DNA of 32,781 bases from Clostridiales bacterium (lineage in GTDB: Bacteria > Bacillota > Clostridia > Lachnospirales > Lachnospiraceae): positions 1 through 32,781 of the forward strand of contig JAATFT010000009.1 of NCBI GenBank assembly GCA_015655075.1, written 5' to 3'. This document shows positions 25,376-32,781 of this stretch, piece after piece. Every line of letters begins with the position of its first letter. The first letter of the stretch is position 1. A program made the position numbers and the translations under genes. The notes below the pieces were generated by a model. It did no database searches and had not been told where the DNA came from. It saw only the letters and a list, made by a program, of their open reading frames with translations.

Positions 25376-27058
25376 TTATTTTTTTAATTCCAAATCCTCT
25401 TCCGTAAATACTTCCTCAATAGCCGCTCCAGGGGCAACCATGGGCCACACTTTATCATCACTGGCAATCTGGCAGTCAAGTACAGCCGGCCTGTTTAAAG
25501 CAATTGCTTCTTTTATTGCAGGTTCCACTTCCTCTTTTTTCGTGATACGGTAAGCCTTTGCTCCCATTGCCTCAGCCAGTTTAACAAAATCCACACTGTC
25601 ATTCAGGGTTGTATGGGAATATCTCTGCCCATAAAACAGAGTTTGCCACTGCCTGACCATGCCTAAAACATGATTGTTAAATACAATCTGAAGAATAGGC
25701 AGGTTATAGCGTACCGCGGTTGCTATTTCGTTCATATTCATGCGGAAACAGCCGTCTCCCGCAATGTTGACCACCGTTTTATCCGGATTTCCGACTTTGG
25801 CGCCGATACAGGCCCCCAAGCCATAGCCCATAGTTCCCAGCCCCCCGGAAGTAATAAAAGTCCTTGGCTTCTTATATTTAAAAAACTGTGCCGACCACAT
25901 CTGATGCTGGCCGACCTCCGTGGTTATAATGGCATCTCCGCCGGTTATTTCATATAGTTTTTCAATGACATAAGGGCCTGTTAACACATCGGTATGATAT
26001 TTTAAAGGAAACCGCTTTTTCATATCCATAACATGATTAACCCATTCCCTGTTATCAAACTGTTCTAATTTATCATTTAATATTTTTAAAACTTCCCTGA
26101 CGTCTCCGATAATACAGTGATTCACGATTACATTTTTATTGATTTCAGCCGGGTCAATATCGATTTGTAAAATTTTAGAATTTTTGGCAAATTTCTGTAC
26201 ATTCCCAGTAACACGGTCGCTGAATCTGGCGCCTATAGTAATTAAAAGATCACACTCGGTAACACTTAAATTTGCCGTTTTTGTTCCATGCATCCCCAGC
26301 ATTCCGGTATAATAGGGTTCTTCGCCGCTAAATCCTCCCTTTCCCATTAAGGTATCGGTTACGGGTGCGTCTACTTTATAAACAAATTCCTTTACCTCCT
26401 TATCGGCATCGGAAATGACGGCTCCGCCCCCTATGAAAATCACGGGTCTTTTGGCCTCCTGAATCATCCTTAAGGCAATTTCTATATCTTCTTCCTTTAT
26501 GGTATCTCTGATTCTTTCAATTGGCGGAATACATATCCTTTCATATTCCGTCTTATTGGCCGTTACGTCCTTGGCAATATCCACTAATACCGGGCCGGGT
26601 CTTCCCGTCCGGGCAATTTTAAAAGCCCTTCGCAGGGTATCCGCCAATTTACCCACATCCTTTACAATAAAGTTATGTTTTGTAATGGGCAGGGTAATAC
26701 CGGCAATATCCACCTCCTGAAAACTGTCCTTACCAAGCAAATTCACTGTAACATTGCCGGTAATTGCAACCAATGGAACGGAATCCATATAAGCGGTCGC
26801 AATACCCGTAACCAGATTCGTCGCACCCGGGCCGCTGGTTGCCAGACATACTCCAACCTTGCCCGTAGACCGGGCATAGCCGTCAGCAGCATGGGAAGCT
26901 CCCTGTTCATGAGAGGTTAATATGTGACGTATTTCATCCTGATGCCGGTATAATTCATCATATATATTTAAAACCGAACCTCCCGGATAACCAAATATGG
27001 TGTCTACCCCCTGCTCCTTTAAACATTCAACTAATATCTGTGAACCTGTTAACTGCAT
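25376..27058 (-). CDS. ilvB: acetolactate synthase, large catalytic subunit
   Basis: IlvB condenses two pyruvates to acetolactate (valine/leucine) or pyruvate with 2-oxobutyrate (isoleucine), using thiamine diphosphate, Mg and FAD. The 560-residue protein has the three-domain order of the family: an N-terminal TPP domain with FGYPGGSVLNIYDEL and the catalytic Glu in LTSHEQGASHAADGYAR, a central FAD domain (IFIGGGAVIS, ITIGARFSDRVTG), and a C-terminal TPP domain with the metal motif NIAGDGCFRMNMNEIATAVRYNLP. It follows ilvD by 26 bases with a GAGGTG site. The small regulatory subunit ilvH/ilvN is not in the window. Confidence 0.95.
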   Translation of the reverse strand: MQLTGSQILVECLKEQGVDTIFGYPGGSVLNIYDELYRHQDEIRHILTSHEQGASHAADGYARSTGKVGVCLATSGPGATNLVTGIATAYMDSVPLVAITGNVTVNLLGKDSFQEVDIAGITLPITKHNFIVKDVGKLADTLRRAFKIARTGRPGPVLVDIAKDVTANKTEYERICIPPIERIRDTIKEEDIEIALRMIQEAKRPVIFIGGGAVISDADKEVKEFVYKVDAPVTDTLMGKGGFSGEEPYYTGMLGMHGTKTANLSVTECDLLITIGARFSDRVTGNVQKFAKNSKILQIDIDPAEINKNVIVNHCIIGDVREVLKILNDKLEQFDNREWVNHVMDMKKRFPLKYHTDVLTGPYVIEKLYEITGGDAIITTEVGQHQMWSAQFFKYKKPRTFITSGGLGTMGYGLGACIGAKVGNPDKTVVNIAGDGCFRMNMNEIATAVRYNLPILQIVFNNHVLGMVRQWQTLFYGQRYSHTTLNDSVDFVKLAEAMGAKAYRITKKEEVEPAIKEAIALNRPAVLDCQIASDDKVWPMVAPGAAIEEVFTEEDLELKK

Positions 27059-27084
27059 TTTGCACCTCTTTCATTACATCTATT

Positions 27085-28755
27085 TTATCTTTTGGGTATC
27101 TCTAAGATAGCCCCCCGATTTCCTGATGTTACCATAGCGGCATATCTTGCCAGATAACCGGTAGTAATCTTCGGTTCCCTTGGACGCCACTTTGCTCTTC
27201 TGGCCTTTAACTCTTCTTCGGAAATAACAAAATTTAACGTATTGGCATTAATATCAATCTGAATGATATCCCCCTCTTCCACCAGGGCAATATTGCCTCC
27301 CACCGCCGCTTCGGGAGATACATGACCGATAGAAGCTCCGCGGGAAGCGCCGGAGAAACGTCCGTCCGTAATTAAGGCTACGCTGGATCCAAGCCCCATT
27401 CCTGCAATGGCGGAAGTAGGATTTAACATTTCCCTCATGCCAGGGCCTCCCTTAGGCCCTTCATAGCGGATAACCACCACATCGCCCTGTACGATTTTAC
27501 CGTCCTTAATTGCCGCTATGGCATCATCCTCACAGTCAAATACCCTTGCAGGCCCTTCATGCTTCATCATCTCAGGGGCTACTGCGGAACGTTTTACCAC
27601 TGCGGAATCCGGTGCAAGATTGCCCTTTAAAATTGCGATGCCGCCTGTTTCACTATATGGATTCTCAATAGGCCTTATGATATCTGTATTAAGGTTGGCA
27701 CAGCCTTCTATATTTTCCCCTACGGTTTTGCCCGTAGCGGTAATTAAATCCGTATATAATAAATTCTTTTTATTTAATTCATTCATAACGGCATAAACAC
27801 CGCCCGCTTCGTTTAAATCCTCCATATAGGCATGTCCTGCCGGCGCCAGGTGACAGAGGTTCGGAGTCTTTGCACTGATACTGTTGGCTATATCCACATT
27901 TAATTCAATTCCGGCTTCATGGGCAATTGCCGGTAAATGAAGCATGCTGTTGGTGGAACATCCCAGTGCCATATCTGCCGTCAAGGCATTTAAAAAGGCC
28001 TTTTCCGTCATAATATCCCTTGGTCTTATATCCTTTTCATATAATTCCATGATTTTCATTCCGGCATGCTTTGCCAAGCGAATTCTTTCCGAATATACCG
28101 CCGGGATGGTACCGTTGCCCTTAAGTCCCATACCCAATACTTCCGTCAGACAGTTCATACTGTTAGCCGTGTACATACCGGAACAGGAACCGGCCGTGGG
28201 ACATACCCTGCATGCATACTCTTCCACTTCTTCTTCGCTCATTTTCCCTGCGCTGTAGGCACCCACAGCCTCAAACATACTGGACAGGCTGGTTTTTTCA
28301 CCATGGACTCTTCCTGCAAGCATAGGTCCGCCGCTTACAAATATGGTGGGAATGTTAATACGTGCTGCAGCCATTAAAAGTCCCGGCACATTTTTATCAC
28401 AATTAGGAACCATTACCAGGGCGTCAAAACCATGGGCCATTGCCATTGCCTCCGTGGAATCCGCAATTAAATCCCTTGTTACCAGGGAATATTTCATTCC
28501 GGTGTGTCCCATGGCGATACCGTCGCATACTGCAATGGCCGGAAAAACAACGGGAGTTCCTCCTGCCATTGCAACACCCAGCTTAACGGCTTCCACAATT
28601 TTATCCAGGTTCATATGACCCGGTACTATTTCATTATAGGAATTTACAATGCCAATCATGGGCTTACTTAATTCCTCCTTGGTCATTCCCAGAGCATTAA
28701 AGAGGGATCTGTGGGGAGCCTGCCCAATTCCTGTTTTAACTGCATCACTATTCAT
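27085..28755 (-). CDS. ilvD: dihydroxy-acid dehydratase
   Basis: IlvD dehydrates dihydroxy acids to the 2-oxo acids of valine and isoleucine synthesis, using an Fe-S cluster. With the start at 28755 the protein has 556 residues. Cluster ligands are in [11 protein letters not shown] and in [24 protein letters not shown], and C-terminal signatures include [12 protein letters not shown] and [23 protein letters not shown]. The ATG at 28755 is chosen because an AGGTGG site lies 8 bases upstream and the product begins MNSDAVKTG, like relatives; ATGs at 28761 and 28776 are alternatives. It is first in the ilvDB operon, with its own promoter and a leader of about 190 nt. Confidence 0.95.
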   Translation of the reverse strand: MNSDAVKTGIGQAPHRSLFNALGMTKEELSKPMIGIVNSYNEIVPGHMNLDKIVEAVKLGVAMAGGTPVVFPAIAVCDGIAMGHTGMKYSLVTRDLIADSTEAMAMAHGFDALVMVPNCDKNVPGLLMAAARINIPTIFVSGGPMLAGRVHGEKTSLSSMFEAVGAYSAGKMSEEEVEEYACRVCPTAGSCSGMYTANSMNCLTEVLGMGLKGNGTIPAVYSERIRLAKHAGMKIMELYEKDIRPRDIMTEKAFLNALTADMALGCSTNSMLHLPAIAHEAGIELNVDIANSISAKTPNLCHLAPAGHAYMEDLNEAGGVYAVMNELNKKNLLYTDLITATGKTVGENIEGCANLNTDIIRPIENPYSETGGIAILKGNLAPDSAVVKRSAVAPEMMKHEGPARVFDCEDDAIAAIKDGKIVQGDVVVIRYEGPKGGPGMREMLNPTSAIAGMGLGSSVALITDGRFSGASRGASIGHVSPEAAVGGNIALVEEGDIIQIDINANTLNFVISEEELKARRAKWRPREPKITTGYLARYAAMVTSGNRGAILEIPKR

Positions 28756-28945
28756 ATTCATAACCACCTTTTCCATATAATTGTATTTAAAAGACTATCC
28801 TGTCACGCTGTCTAACCGAACCGGCAACACAAAAGATGTAATCCCGACCTAATTTGGCGCCGATTAAGTTAAATTCCTGCAGATTTTTCCTGTAACTGAA
28901 TAGTCGCGAATTTTATTACATTTATAATGCATAAAATTTCGGGTT
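28756..28945 (-). ncRNA. about 190-nt leader of ilvDB, possible regulatory RNA
   Basis: From the predicted promoter at 28952-28980 the transcript would have about 190 untranslated bases before ilvD. GACTAT (28905-28900 on the minus strand) can pair with ATAGTC (28797-28792), closing an internal domain of about 115 bases. I see no T-box (the AGGGTGG core is absent), no leader peptide rich in Ile, Leu or Val, and no clear terminator. The structure is unclassified and may be trivial. Confidence 0.35.
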
Positions 28946-28951
28946 CTGTAT

Positions 28952-28980
28952 ATAATAACTTATTTTTTTAAAAAAATCAA
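28952..28980 (-). promoter_or_regulatory. ilvDB promoter
   Basis: On the minus strand TTGATT (28980-28975) and TATTAT (28957-28952) are separated by 17 bases. The AT-rich context raises the chance of a coincidental match. Confidence 0.55.
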
Positions 28981-28997
28981 TTGATATTTTATAACAT

Positions 28998-29030
28998 GCA
29001 GCTTCATAATCGCCTGCAATTTGAAGCTGC
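28998..29030 (-). terminator. hairpin after pepT, possible terminator
   Basis: GCAGCTTCA at 28998-29006 pairs with TGAAGCTGC at 29022-29030, a 9-bp stem with a 15-base loop, about 60 bases after the pepT stop. There is no T run directly after the stem on the minus strand; T-rich sequence begins some 20 bases later. Confidence 0.45.
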
Positions 29031-29091
29031 CGCACCGGTTTCATAACTTGGTTGTGTTATAACCAGTTAATGGTATTTTACGGCCTATTTA

Positions 29092-30315
29092 TTATCTGGC
29101 GTACAGTTCGATCATCTTTAATAGAATTTCGGTAACCTTTTCCATGGACCGGATCGGGATATATTCATATCTTCCGTGGAAATTATGGCCGCCGGTACAC
29201 AAATTGGGGCACGGAAGATTCATATAGGATAATCTGGCGCCGTCCGTACCGCCGCGGATGGCAACTACACTAGGGGTAATACCCAGCTCTTCCATGGCTT
29301 TCTTCGCATTATTGATTAAGTGGATATGAGGTTTTATCATTTCCTTCATATTATAATAAGAGTCCTTTATAACTGTCTTAAAAGTTCCCGCCCCATATTT
29401 TTCATTGAGATAGTCGGCAATTTTTTGGAATCTGCCTTTCATTTCTTCAAATTTTGCCCTGTCGTGGTCACGGATAATATAAGAAGCTTTTGCCAGGTCC
29501 ACAGAGCCTTCCAGCGTGGACAGCATATAAAACCCTTCATATCCTTCCGTATACATGGGATTCTGCTGCACCGGCAGCATGCTTTGGAATTCCATGGCAA
29601 GCAGTAAGGCGTTAACCATCTTATTTTTAGCCGAACCAGGATGTATGCTGGTTCCCTGAATGATCAGCTTCGCCGCCGCGGCATTAAAATTCTCATATTC
29701 AATTTCACCCAGTTCCCCGCCGTCGACGGTATAAGCAAAATCGGCTCCAAAGCCTTTCACGTCAAAAAAGTCAACTCCCCTTCCCACTTCTTCGTCGGGA
29801 GTAAAACCTATCTGAATGGTTCCATGCTCAATTTCGGGATGGGTCAGCAGGGTTTCCGCCATAACCATGATTTCCGCAACACCCGCCTTGTCATCGGCGC
29901 CTAATAAGGTGGTTCCGTCCGTAACAATTAAGTCCTGTCCAATATAATTAATCAGGCTGGGATACTGTGAGGTTTCCAGTTTAATCTTTAATTTCTCATT
30001 CAGAACGATATCCTTACCGTCATAATTGGCAACAATCCTGGGTTTAACATCCTTTCCGCTAATTGCACTGGAGGTATCCATATGGGATATAAACCCCAGC
30101 ACCGGCAATTTTTTCTTACTGGTGGAAGGTATGGTCCCATACACATAACCGTGGTCATCCATTTTTACATTCCGCGCTCCTATTTCCTTTAGTTCCTCCG
30201 CTAAAATTTTAGCCAGATTCTTTTGTTTTTCCGTACTGGGGACCGTATCCATATCCTCTAAGGACTGGGTGTCAATTTTAACATATTTTAAAAATCTTTC
30301 CGTAACCGTTTTCAT
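29092..30315 (-). CDS. pepT: peptidase T (tripeptidase)
   Basis: PepT removes the N-terminal residue of tripeptides in the cytoplasm. The 407-residue protein is an M20-family metallopeptidase of standard size. Metal and catalytic residues are visible in [11 protein letters not shown] (His78, Asp80), [16 protein letters not shown] (bridging Asp), [15 protein letters not shown] (catalytic Glu pair), [16 protein letters not shown], and [31 protein letters not shown] near the C-terminus (final His). The dimerisation domain with [16 protein letters not shown] lies between. It has a GAGGTTGTT site and appears monocistronic. Confidence 0.96.
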   Translation of the reverse strand: MKTVTERFLKYVKIDTQSLEDMDTVPSTEKQKNLAKILAEELKEIGARNVKMDDHGYVYGTIPSTSKKKLPVLGFISHMDTSSAISGKDVKPRIVANYDGKDIVLNEKLKIKLETSQYPSLINYIGQDLIVTDGTTLLGADDKAGVAEIMVMAETLLTHPEIEHGTIQIGFTPDEEVGRGVDFFDVKGFGADFAYTVDGGELGEIEYENFNAAAAKLIIQGTSIHPGSAKNKMVNALLLAMEFQSMLPVQQNPMYTEGYEGFYMLSTLEGSVDLAKASYIIRDHDRAKFEEMKGRFQKIADYLNEKYGAGTFKTVIKDSYYNMKEMIKPHIHLINNAKKAMEELGITPSVVAIRGGTDGARLSYMNLPCPNLCTGGHNFHGRYEYIPIRSMEKVTEILLKMIELYAR

Positions 30316-30667
30316 AACAACCTCTTTTCTGCATAATCCTTTTCTACCGGATTACTCCTTATATTAATATAATTTTTTAAAGTATTTGATATTACCTGTT
30401 TTAGCACTTTATCCTTTCAGGTGCAATCTATTTTTTTAAGTTTACTCTAAGTTTATTCTCTAAGTACATTTTTTATTATGACATGTTTTTAATCTATTTA
30501 CAAATGATACTATATTATAAATTCAAAAGCATAAGTTACATCAAAGACCTTGACTCCTTATATTCTGATTTTTCTATCCTGCCTTTTTATTATGATTAAT
30601 AATACAAACGCCTCAATTTTGTTGCTGCCTTATGTATGCCAAAGAAAAATTGATGTGCTTACCCTGT
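30316..30667. other. intergenic region upstream of pepT
   Basis: About 350 AT-rich bases holding the 5' flank of pepT. No reading frame, repeat or confident promoter was recognised. Confidence 0.3.
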
Positions 30668-30709
30668 TAAAAAGCAGATGGAAGGAATTTCTGTTTTCCT
30701 CCCATCTGC
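30668..30709 (-). terminator. terminator of the GyrI-like gene
   Basis: GCAGATGG at 30674-30681 pairs with CCATCTGC at 30702-30709, extended inside by GGAA and TTCC. On the minus strand the stem is followed by TTTTTAAC. It lies about 78 bases after the stop codon. Confidence 0.8.
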
Positions 30710-30786
30710 CATAGTATTTTATACCTGTAAATTTTAAATCCCAGCATCCCTGATTGGCTGCTCTTTTGATACCCTGCCGCTTCCTG

Positions 30787-31419
30787 TCATCTCACCGGTA
30801 TACGTATTACGGTTTTCATCCTGGAAACATGGCATTTCCGCGGATCAGAAAGATAGATTTCATGATGACGGCGAAGATTGTTTATATCATTTTTTAAATT
30901 TAGTGCAATCATATATTGTTCCATTTTTAAGATAGTTTCCGGTTCGTCATGAAATGGCCCTATATGCATACATTGGACACACAATCCCTCTTTTAATGCT
31001 TCAAACCGAGCTGCACCGGTATCAAGCTGCTTTTTACGCTTTATTTCTTCGCAAGCCCATAGAAAAACTTCGCGGGTTACAAACTCCGGCTGCCGGATCA
31101 TGGATATCCAGCAAAAATTATCTTTCTCCAGATAATTAATTTCTTCCTTACCGTCTTCCATCCACCATAATCCCTCTAACGGAGGAACTACGTATTCAAA
31201 ATACCCGGGCGGCTTGGCCTTTCCCATCTTACTCATCTTTATGGTAAAAGACAGGGCATAAAGCAACTCTACAGACTTACTGTATTCCCCGTTTTCCTCA
31301 TTTGGATTGCCTTTTCCTGAAACCATAATAAAATTCATGGAAGGCACGTCTATTGTCATCGGGTCCGTTTTGGGCAGATATAAATTTTTATATTCTTTTT
31401 TATAATCCATTTTTTCCAT
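30787..31419 (-). CDS. GyrI-like small-molecule-binding domain protein
   Basis: A 210-residue stand-alone protein of the GyrI-like/SOUL ligand-binding group. The start MEKMDYKKEYKNLYLPKTDP, the strand NFIMVSGKGNPNEENGEYSK (about 32-51) and the later LCVQCMHIGPFHDEPETI (about 146-163) are typical for the family, in which proteins bind or hydrolyse lipophilic small molecules. The ATG at 31419 follows a GGGAG site; a longer frame to 31452 is less likely. It lies just after a ruined MerR-type regulator with a related C-terminal domain, 13 bases from its stop, so the two were probably one operon. Confidence 0.85.
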   Translation of the reverse strand: MEKMDYKKEYKNLYLPKTDPMTIDVPSMNFIMVSGKGNPNEENGEYSKSVELLYALSFTIKMSKMGKAKPPGYFEYVVPPLEGLWWMEDGKEEINYLEKDNFCWISMIRQPEFVTREVFLWACEEIKRKKQLDTGAARFEALKEGLCVQCMHIGPFHDEPETILKMEQYMIALNLKNDINNLRRHHEIYLSDPRKCHVSRMKTVIRIPVR

Positions 31420-31432
31420 AAAATATTTCTCC

Positions 31433-31665
31433 CTATTCCACCGGAATAACAATTTCCGTATTGTATTTGTCCGGGTTCCCTTTAAATATCATTCCGGTTT
31501 CTTAAAAACAAAATAAGCCTGGTCTTTTCAAAATCATTGTCATCATAAAGGCGGTAATTCATTCCCGCCCCGGTGGGATGGTATTAAAATTCCCTGTTCA
31601 TCATAATAGCGTAAAGCTTTTACCGTTAAGTTTGTTATCTTGGAAAATTCACCGATTTTGTACAT
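31433..31665 (-). pseudogene. MerR-family regulator with GyrI-like domain, internally deleted
   Basis: Starting at the ATG at 31665 behind an AAGGAG site, the product begins MYKIGEFSKITNLTVKALRY and continues YDEQGILIPS, a canonical MerR winged-helix start. A frameshift near 31557 moves the expected continuation NYRLYDDNDFEKTRLILF into another frame, ending at TAA. Shortly afterwards a third piece, GMIFKGNPDKYNTEIVIPVE ending at 31433, matches the last strand of the GyrI-like effector domain found at the C-terminus of such regulators. The middle of the roughly 270-codon gene is gone. The remaining N-terminal frame of 40 codons cannot bind an effector. Confidence 0.75.
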
Positions 31666-31734
31666 AGCCATCTCCTTGTAAAACCAGTATAAACCCTCCC
31701 CTACGGCGGAAGGCCAAGCAGGAATTGCAGTCAA

Positions 31735-31941
31735 AGGATAAAATAAGGTTAAAAAACTAAGCGCTTTTATTTATGTAAAATCCATACATAACAACATTTT
31801 CCATTGTTTAGAACAAAAGGAGAATGGGATGTTACTATAAATTGTATATTAGGATAGTTAGTTCCATCCAAACTCTTTATCCTTTTAATTATGCTCCTAT
31901 GCGCATAGTCCGACCTCTTGCTGTCACACACTGCTTATATT
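31735..31941. other. intergenic region between merR remnant and efp
   Basis: About 200 AT-rich bases with no reading frame, repeat or recognised site. Confidence 0.3.
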
Positions 31942-31992
31942 ACAAAAATAGCACAACCCACGAAAACTCCAGTCTTCCATGAATTGCGCTAT
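31942..31992 (-). terminator. terminator of efp
   Basis: On the minus strand ATAGCGCAA (31992-31984) pairs with TTGTGCTAT (31956-31948), and the pairing continues inward with several G-U pairs to make a stem of about 18 pairs. It is followed by TTTTTGTAATA. It lies 20 bases after the efp stop. Confidence 0.85.
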
Positions 31993-32011
31993 ATAAAATC
32001 CCTATACTTAA

Positions 32012-32569
32012 CTATACTCTCTTTAAGTATTCCCCTGTTCTGGTGTCAATGCTGATCTTGTCCCCCTGTTCAACAAATAAAGGAACATAAACCGTGGCAC
32101 CTGTTTCAACTGTGGCAGGTTTCGTTGCACCCTGCGCCGTATCGCCTTTAAATCCCGGTTCCGTATCTGTAATCACCAACTCAACAAATAAAGGCGGTTC
32201 AATGGCAAATATCTGGCTGTTATGGGAAAGCATTTTAACCATTTCATTTTCTTTCACAAACTTTAAGGAACCACCAATTGTATCTTCGTTTAATGCAAAC
32301 TGATCATAGGTATTTACATCCATAAAATGATATAGGTCACCGTCTTTATATAAATATTGCATATCGGAACGTTCTATATGAGCCTGGGGACATTTTTCCG
32401 AAGGCCGGAAAGTTTTTTCAATTACACCGCCGTTCTTAATGTTTCTTAATTTTGTTCTTACAAAAGCTGCACCTTTACCAGGTTTTACATGCTGGAATTC
32501 AATAACCTGATATACGTTATTCTCTAATTCGATTGTTAAACCATTTCTAAAATCGCCTGCTGATATCAT
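32012..32569 (-). CDS. efp: elongation factor P
   Basis: EF-P enters the ribosomal E site and relieves stalling at polyproline. The 185-residue product from the ATG at 32569 has the normal length; an in-frame codon at 32623 would add an unneeded tail, and an AGGAGG site lies 12 bases before 32569. The N-terminal KOW-like domain shows [12 protein letters not shown] and the tip loop [17 protein letters not shown] with Lys32, the position modified in many bacteria. Two OB domains follow, with [23 protein letters not shown] and the C-terminal [16 protein letters not shown]. No modification enzymes are nearby. It is a single-gene unit. Confidence 0.96.
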   Translation of the reverse strand: MISAGDFRNGLTIELENNVYQVIEFQHVKPGKGAAFVRTKLRNIKNGGVIEKTFRPSEKCPQAHIERSDMQYLYKDGDLYHFMDVNTYDQFALNEDTIGGSLKFVKENEMVKMLSHNSQIFAIEPPLFVELVITDTEPGFKGDTAQGATKPATVETGATVYVPLFVEQGDKISIDTRTGEYLKRV

Positions 32570-32604
32570 AAATGATATTTTCCTCCTTAAATTAACTATC
32601 CTAT

Positions 32605-32633
32605 AGTCTATCTTATCTGACAAGTTTTTTCAA
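32605..32633 (-). promoter_or_regulatory. efp promoter
   Basis: On the minus strand TTGAAA (32633-32628) and TAGACT (32610-32605) are 17 bases apart, with TATAGG four bases further as an alternative -10. Confidence 0.45.
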
Positions 32634-32717
32634 CTATTTTTTAATAAATCGGGAAAATAGATACAAACTCCACGATTGACCGAAAGCATTATTTTTACTG
32701 TCTTATGTGTTTATAGC

Positions 32718-32781
32718 TGGGACGTGTCTGAAAACTCATTGTACCGTTCTGACCGCTCCACTTTGCGGTATACTGCGTCGA
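32718..32781. mobile_element. MITE-like repeat, copy 3, cut by window end
   Basis: The last 64 bases begin TGGGACGTGTCTGAAAA and continue with the shared core TACCGTTCTGACCGCTCCAC and TTTGCGGTATACTGCGTCG, matching the left parts of the other two copies nearly base for base. The first two bases are TG rather than TA. The right end lies outside the window. Confidence 0.8.

Noticed and set aside
28756..29091. A T-box riboswitch before ilvD.
   Set aside because: No AGGGTGGNACCGCG-type antiterminator core and no specifier-loop architecture found.

Overview
The window looks like chromosomal DNA of a low-GC, anaerobic, plant-polysaccharide-degrading Clostridia, most likely a member of Lachnospiraceae. 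This is inferred from gene content: a secreted GH11 xylanase, a glmS ribozyme, type III glutamine synthetase, an agrBD-type peptide locus, a YcdB/PepSY-like protein with SLH domains, and the codon and base composition. No rRNA, tRNA, CRISPR array or complete transposase was seen.

Layout. 1-650: a complete secreted xylanase (minus). 650-1980: mostly gene-poor, with a MITE-like repeat (1256-1413) and the tail of a dead homocysteine S-methyltransferase gene. 1981-4124: the glmS ribozyme and glmS (plus). 4415-5022: a flavin reductase-like protein and a strong terminator. 5081-5415: a decayed XRE regulator. 5423-6166: a TruA homologue with Glu at the catalytic Asp position. 6468-9241: an agr-type quorum-sensing locus (minus), whose AgrB and AgrD look intact. 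Its response regulator stops where the LytTR DNA-binding domain should begin, and its sensor has an internal stop and no kinase domain. 9434-11616: type III glutamine synthetase. 11700-16780: a manA, YesL-like, glgB, mscS operon. 16800-17170: a small mobile-looking patch with a perfect 33-bp inverted repeat. 17174-19522: a large exported SLH protein. 19768-20945: azlCD branched-chain amino acid exporter. 20935-25255: serC-serA and a DUF1015 gene, separated by a gene remnant and a second MITE copy. 25262-28980: ilvD-ilvB with promoter, about 190-nt leader and terminator. 29092-30315: peptidase T. 30668-31665: a GyrI-like protein behind a collapsed MerR/GyrI regulator gene. 31942-32633: elongation factor P. 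32718-32781: the left part of a third MITE copy, cut by the window edge.

How genes work together. Amino-acid metabolism dominates the right half: serine synthesis (SerC, SerA), branched-chain synthesis (IlvD, IlvB), branched-chain export (AzlCD), ammonia assimilation (GlnN) and peptide turnover (PepT). Sugar and wall metabolism is represented by GlmS, ManA, GlgB and the xylanase.

The main unusual signals are the MITE family, the agr locus with a truncated receptor and regulator, the Asp-to-Glu change in TruA, the perfect 33-bp hairpin, and several partly erased genes. No clear wholly new system could be proven. The closest candidate is the agr locus with its associated 189-residue protein. 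All family names come from motif recognition by eye, without database searches.
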